NCBI GenBank assembly: GCA_021647765.1 | Contig: JAKIUD010000044.1 | Coordinates: forward strand, 1 to 26,764 | Origin: Desulfuromusa sp. | GTDB lineage: Bacteria; Desulfobacterota; Desulfuromonadia; Desulfuromonadales; Geopsychrobacteraceae | DNA length: 26,764 nucleotides | Direction: 5' to 3' | Shown here: in pieces, positions 23,677-26,764 of the stretch | Position numbering within the stretch: the stretch's first letter is position 1 | Layout: the number at the start of each line of letters is the position of its first letter | Program-made: the position numbers and the translations under genes | Notes under the pieces: model-generated | What the model saw: the letters and a program-made list of their open reading frames with translations, nothing else | Told to the model about the DNA's origin: nothing | Database searches by the model: none

Positions 23677-24862
23677 TGGCAACTTCCTCGATATTATCTT
23701 TTTTTCCTGAATTAATAACAAGGAAATTAACAAGTTGACTATAGTCACCAAGCGTCATTTTATTTTCAGTATTATCCCAATAACCATTGGGTACTTCATT
23801 TTCTTTTAAATCACTATCACAGTATTCCCACTCACCTATAGTTCCATTTATTATTGCTTTTGTGGGGCCGAATACTGTCAGGTTAAGATAGGATGAAGAT
23901 ACTTTATAAAGGTCATCTACTTCTGCATCTTGATAGAAAAACACTAATACAAAAAGTCGATTATTTTGCCTAAGAGAGTTGAAAATTATTTCGTTTATGT
24001 GCTGATCAGAAAAAGAATATCCCGAAAAGACAAACAGAAGCTCACCATTTAATAGAACATTCTTTAACCTATCAAAATACGCAACGAACGGTTGCTTTTT
24101 TGATGAATCGTACTTTTCTTTAGATGGGTAAATAACAAGTTCATTGTTAATATTCTCAATATTTATAATTTTACCACTACGGATAATATTATACGAATCT
24201 GCCAAACTGTTTTCTTTCCAGAACCAATTTAGAGACCCATGTAACTTCCACAAACGGAGCCAGTTATGAGTTAGATCTGAACTACCAACAAATCTTTCTA
24301 TACTTTCCTGCCAAAAAAATGGCTCGTAGGAACCAACAAAACCATCAAAGTAGGGTGATTTAATTTCCTCGAGGGATTTTTCAATAATCAAATCATAATT
24401 GGTTGTAAATAACTCGGTTGAATAATTTTGATTTTGCATGTTTAGCCAAGCAAAGAATTTCTTAGTATTTGATAAATCCGCTGTTGCTTCTGCATCACTA
24501 ATAACAGAATAGATTATTTTGCAAATCTTTTCATCTAGGTCGGTTGCAGACTTTCCAGTCACATTCAAATAACTCTTTTCGTCTTTACCTCCTGTAATTG
24601 ACCTTATTTGCCTTAGTTGGTTTAGGATGTCTTCGATATTGATGGTCTTCTCTGGATATGTAGATATCAGGTCATCTTTTATTGTTTTGAATTTAGTTTT
24701 AAAGTCACCTGCTAGGCTACTCTCTACCTTGGTAGTTAATGAAGCTATATTTGGTACGCCTAGCGCACATGATGTTCCTGCGCCGAAAAAGAACCCGTAT
24801 CGTTTGGAATATGAAAGTTGATTCTTCAATTCCCTGATTTCTCTCACGAGATTAAACTTCAT
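23666..24862 (-). CDS. SIR2-like effector of a SIR2-HerA anti-phage pair
   Basis: A 398-residue protein with a SIR2-type NAD-binding core: FFFGAGTS at residues 25-31, FTTNYD at 152-157, KLHGS with candidate catalytic H207, and the late GYSFSDQHINEI at 280-291 typical of defence SIR2 domains. Known homologues hydrolyse NAD when a phage is sensed, killing or stalling the cell. It is the first gene of a three-gene operon with HerA and KTSC. The ATG has GGAG eleven bases upstream and lies 46 bases inside the cassette start. Confidence 0.92.
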   Translation of the reverse strand: MKFNLVREIRELKNQLSYSKRYGFFFGAGTSCALGVPNIASLTTKVESSLAGDFKTKFKTIKDDLISTYPEKTINIEDILNQLRQIRSITGGKDEKSYLNVTGKSATDLDEKICKIIYSVISDAEATADLSNTKKFFAWLNMQNQNYSTELFTTNYDLIIEKSLEEIKSPYFDGFVGSYEPFFWQESIERFVGSSDLTHNWLRLWKLHGSLNWFWKENSLADSYNIIRSGKIINIENINNELVIYPSKEKYDSSKKQPFVAYFDRLKNVLLNGELLFVFSGYSFSDQHINEIIFNSLRQNNRLFVLVFFYQDAEVDDLYKVSSSYLNLTVFGPTKAIINGTIGEWEYCDSDLKENEVPNGYWDNTENKMTLGDYSQLVNFLVINSGKKDNIEEVANGK

Positions 24863-24902
24863 AATTTATAATTCTCCATTTATAGCAGGGAGCCTCTTAG
24901 AC

Positions 24903-25164
24903 ACATAATCGGCGGAGCTGAGCGGCGAAGGTATTTTTGCGTTGCAAGTTTACTTGCACAAGCGGAAATGCCGCAGTCCGACTCCAGTGACTTGTTCATG
25001 ACGCGAAGCGGCGTGCACAAGTTGCTGGAGTGTACTCAGCTCCGCCGATTCAAGCCGCGCAGCGGCTTGAACGCCTCGCATCACCGGCTGACAAAAGTGG
25101 TGTGGCTGTAGCGAAGCGAAAGCCGCGCCGCTTTTGGCAGTCCGCGTGTATGCTTTTGTTAGGC
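24903..25164 (-). other. attC-like site 4 (262 bp) with second copy of the 171-bp repeat
   Basis: Minus strand: GCCTAAC box (25164-25158), then arms GCGGACTGCCAAAAG and CTTTTGTCAGCCGG that pair with one unpaired A, reaching GTTCAAG at about 25073-25067. The remainder to ATTATGT (24909-24903) is the same as in site 3 except for the last bases, which belong to the cassette start. The first 91 bases differ in sequence from site 3 but keep the same length and fold. Confidence 0.65.
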
Positions 25165-25168
25165 TTTT

Positions 25169-26011
25169 TCATGACTTTCGTACTGACAAAAATGGGCTGC
25201 CATCATCATTCTGACCAATTTCAATTTCCACATAACCATCCGTTCTTGTCGTCAAGCAATATCTTTCCTTAGATTCACCTTCTGATTTGCTAAACACAGG
25301 CCATCCTGATGCATATGCTGAATATCTTGATGTCGCGTCAGTATCTTGAACTCGACCATCACTGACTACACATAATTTCGGGGAAATGGTTTTAAAAAGA
25401 TCTGGGTATAAACCAGACTCTCGTCCATGATGGCTTGCTAAAAAAAGGTGTGCTCCCTGTACTGATTCAACAAATTTGTTTTGCTCTAGAAGAGCTTTCC
25501 ATGACGTAGGTTCGTTATCACCAGGGATAACTACTTTTACACCATGATACTCAAATACTACAACGCCACTATGATTATTAATATTTGATGTTCCGCAATC
25601 ACGTGAGGCATGTTTTGTTATTGTAACTCCGGCACTCACATCAGGATTACCAACCAACTCTTCGTCTTTAATTGGATGATTAAATCGGTTATTAGAAATA
25701 TCAAAATAGTAATCTAGTTTTTCAGAGTAACTATTTTGATTTGCTTTTCTTACATCTTCTTCAGATAGCCACTTGGGCCGCCAAATTTGGCGTACATTGA
25801 ATTCTTCTAGTTTTTGAATTTCATCTATATGGTCTCCATGGGGATGCGTAATTACGAGACTATCTATAGTATCTGTCTCTCCCCTAAGCCAGTCCAGAGG
25901 TGAAAAATTGTCAGAACAGCCTAAGTCTATAACTATTGACTGACCATTTGGTGTAAAAGCATGAACTGCATGTCCATGCCCTACATTGTGAATATAAATC
26001 TTTAAAGTCAT
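25169..26011 (-). CDS. ComEC/Rec2-type metallo-beta-lactamase-fold hydrolase, stand-alone
   Basis: A 280-residue cytosolic protein. Metal ligands are visible in H56-P-H58-G-D60-H61 (THPHGDHID), IPGDNEP (D165) and ASHHGRES (H194/H195), and a late VVSDGR. NNHSGVVVFEYHGVKVVIPGD is the strand pattern of the ComEC/Rec2 lactamase domain, which in competence proteins is linked to nuclease activity. No signal peptide or membrane helix is seen. It follows the four-helix membrane protein with a one-base stop/start overlap (TAATG), and its stop lies 4 bases from the GCCTAAC box. A nuclease or phosphodiesterase effector or processor is inferred. Confidence 0.85.
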   Translation of the reverse strand: MTLKIYIHNVGHGHAVHAFTPNGQSIVIDLGCSDNFSPLDWLRGETDTIDSLVITHPHGDHIDEIQKLEEFNVRQIWRPKWLSEEDVRKANQNSYSEKLDYYFDISNNRFNHPIKDEELVGNPDVSAGVTITKHASRDCGTSNINNHSGVVVFEYHGVKVVIPGDNEPTSWKALLEQNKFVESVQGAHLFLASHHGRESGLYPDLFKTISPKLCVVSDGRVQDTDATSRYSAYASGWPVFSKSEGESKERYCLTTRTDGYVEIEIGQNDDGSPFLSVRKS

Positions 26012-26607
26012 TAATCATCCTCCTTATGAATGCTTTTATCAGGATGATATTTACTATTTTGAAATAAATACAAGGCTGATGAGCCAAACAATATTAAGGC
26101 CGTTAAGAGACCTAAACCTAAAGAGGTGCTAATGATGCATTCCTCTATGCTTTTTGAAACCATATATGAGTACATGCTAAGACCAGCAAACACACCAACC
26201 TGCATTGCGATAAATAAATTTAGAAGTGTATGTGAGCTTGACCACTTAAAAGCATTAAATGAAGTATTCAAGTACATTTGATTTTTAAATTCGCTATCAT
26301 TTAACTCTTTTAAACTATACCTACGTATTGAATTGACCTGCCTGACAGGATAAATAAAGTACAATCTTGTTTGTATTAAAACTGTAAATATCGATAGCAA
26401 TCCTAATGCTGTTAGAAATGAAATAATCAATGTGAATTGCCAGAAATATTGATTTGTGTTATCGCCGAGTTGATAAATAGCTAACAACAGAGAGGGAATT
26501 GCACCACTCAATCCAGATGCATATTTAACAAGCGCATGATGCCTTTCATCATAGTATTTTATGAGGGAAAGACATTGCTCATATTCAGTTTTTAAGAATT
26601 CATTCAT
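26011..26607 (-). CDS. Four-helix membrane protein coupled to the MBL-fold gene, family unknown
   Basis: A 198-residue protein with membrane helices near residues 29-47, 56-79, 127-149 and 157-182. An amphipathic N-terminal helix rich in Tyr/His precedes them (EYEQCLSLIKYYDERHH), and a charged tail (KYHPDKSIHKEDD) follows. The frame continues 28 codons upstream, but those codons are the attC-like repeat itself, so I start at ATG 26607, 34 bases inside the cassette start; its ribosome site is weak. The layout recalls membrane effectors of defence systems such as SLATT-type proteins, but I see no diagnostic motif. It is translationally coupled to the MBL protein. Confidence 0.75.
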   Translation of the reverse strand: MNEFLKTEYEQCLSLIKYYDERHHALVKYASGLSGAIPSLLLAIYQLGDNTNQYFWQFTLIISFLTALGLLSIFTVLIQTRLYFIYPVRQVNSIRRYSLKELNDSEFKNQMYLNTSFNAFKWSSSHTLLNLFIAMQVGVFAGLSMYSYMVSKSIEECIISTSLGLGLLTALILFGSSALYLFQNSKYHPDKSIHKEDD

Positions 26608-26634
26608 AGGGATGCTTTCGTGATACCTTTTAAA

Positions 26635-26764
26635 GCCTAATCGGCGGAGCTGAGCGGCGAAGGTATTTTTGCGTTGCAAGTTTACTTGCACAAGCGGAAA
26701 TGCCGCAGTCCGACTCCAGTGACTTGTTCATGACGCGAAGCGGCGTGCACAAGTTGCTGGAGTG
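26635..26764 (-). other. attC-like site 5, cut by the window edge (third copy of the 171-bp repeat)
   Basis: ATTAGGC (26641-26635, minus strand) starts the membrane/MBL cassette. The next 123 bases to the edge appear the same as the repeat in sites 3 and 4. The remaining arm and the upstream cassette lie outside the window, so the array continues to the right. Confidence 0.7.

Larger units (their letters stand above)
20055..26764 (-). mobile_element. Integron-like gene cassette array without visible integrase
   Basis: Read on the minus strand, four modules begin with TT plus four bases and end in a 7-base box complementary to that start. They are TTGGGC/GCCCAAA (20712 to 20109), TTAGGC/GCCTAAC (21432 to 21000), TTATGT/ACATAAC (24908 to 21682) and TTAGGC/GCCTAAC (26640 to 25158). 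In integrons the two ends of one cassette are complementary in just this way (RYYYAAC and GTTRRRY). Start codons lie 24-46 bases inside the beginning, and stop codons lie 2-4 bases before the end box. All eight genes share the strand. An integrase, if present, should lie right of the window. An odd feature is that the base before each start is A rather than G. Confidence 0.72.

Noticed and set aside
23677..23751. Upstream start for the HerA-like ATPase
   Set aside because: It lies within the SIR2 gene, adds a hydrophobic stretch unlike HerA N-termini, and ATG 23676 has GAGGAA well placed.
26608..26691. N-terminal extension of the four-helix membrane protein
   Set aside because: These 28 codons are translation of the attC-like repeat, which also occurs non-coding at two other sites; ATG 26607 is inside the cassette proper.
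21427..26764. CRISPR array
   Set aside because: The repeats are 171 bp, kilobases apart and separated by genes, and no cas genes are present.

Overview
The window looks like chromosome of a Desulfuromonadales-type (Geobacter/Pelobacter/Desulfuromonas relative) deltaproteobacterium of moderate GC. This is inferred from gene content: a HemY-type protoporphyrinogen oxidase beside a zinc-finger-less DnaJ, System II (ResB/CcsB) cytochrome c maturation, a FapA/DUF342 protein and a SpeE-SpeA pair. No rRNA, tRNA or CRISPR was seen.

Layout. 1-3397 (+): tail of an unknown membrane gene, then speE-speA-cytochrome b5-like (polyamine synthesis plus a small anchored haem-binding-type protein). 3449-7177 (-): a stand-alone receiver, then DUF2288, uracil-DNA glycosylase-like and LysE genes with a KAP-like P-loop NTPase last. 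7178-7663: two palindromic repeat elements. 7664-9193 (+): FapA/DUF342. hemY (-) and a dnaJ-like gene (+) diverge around a promoter overlapped by a perfect inverted repeat. 12008-14777 (+): secreted Cys-rich protein, resB, ccsB. Facing it, 18961-15088 (-): a second secreted protein with the same C-terminal motif, TPR protein, TlpA/ResA-like thioredoxin, CcdA, DsbB, DsbA-like. Together these two convergent clusters form a near-complete extracytoplasmic thiol and cytochrome c maturation set.

19169-20054 is a scar: the left end and first codons of an IS21-family istA are joined to the C-terminal third of an IS91-family transposase.

20055-26764 is the most interesting part: an integron-like cassette array read on the minus strand. 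Four modules each start with TT+4 nt and end with a 7-nt box complementary to that start (TTGGGC/GCCCAAA, TTAGGC/GCCTAAC, TTATGT/ACATAAC, TTAGGC/GCCTAAC). Their last stop codons lie 2-4 nt from the box, and the modules are separated by attC-like imperfect palindromes with an unpaired base. Three of the separators contain the same 171-bp multi-hairpin sequence. Cargo: a RelE-type toxin/Xre antitoxin pair, a HicB-HicA pair (hicA is only 59 codons), a three-gene SIR2-HerA-KTSC anti-phage-type operon, and a two-gene cassette with a ComEC-type metallo-beta-lactamase-fold protein and a four-helix membrane protein, which I do not recognise as a described system. No integrase is visible; if one exists it should lie beyond the right edge.
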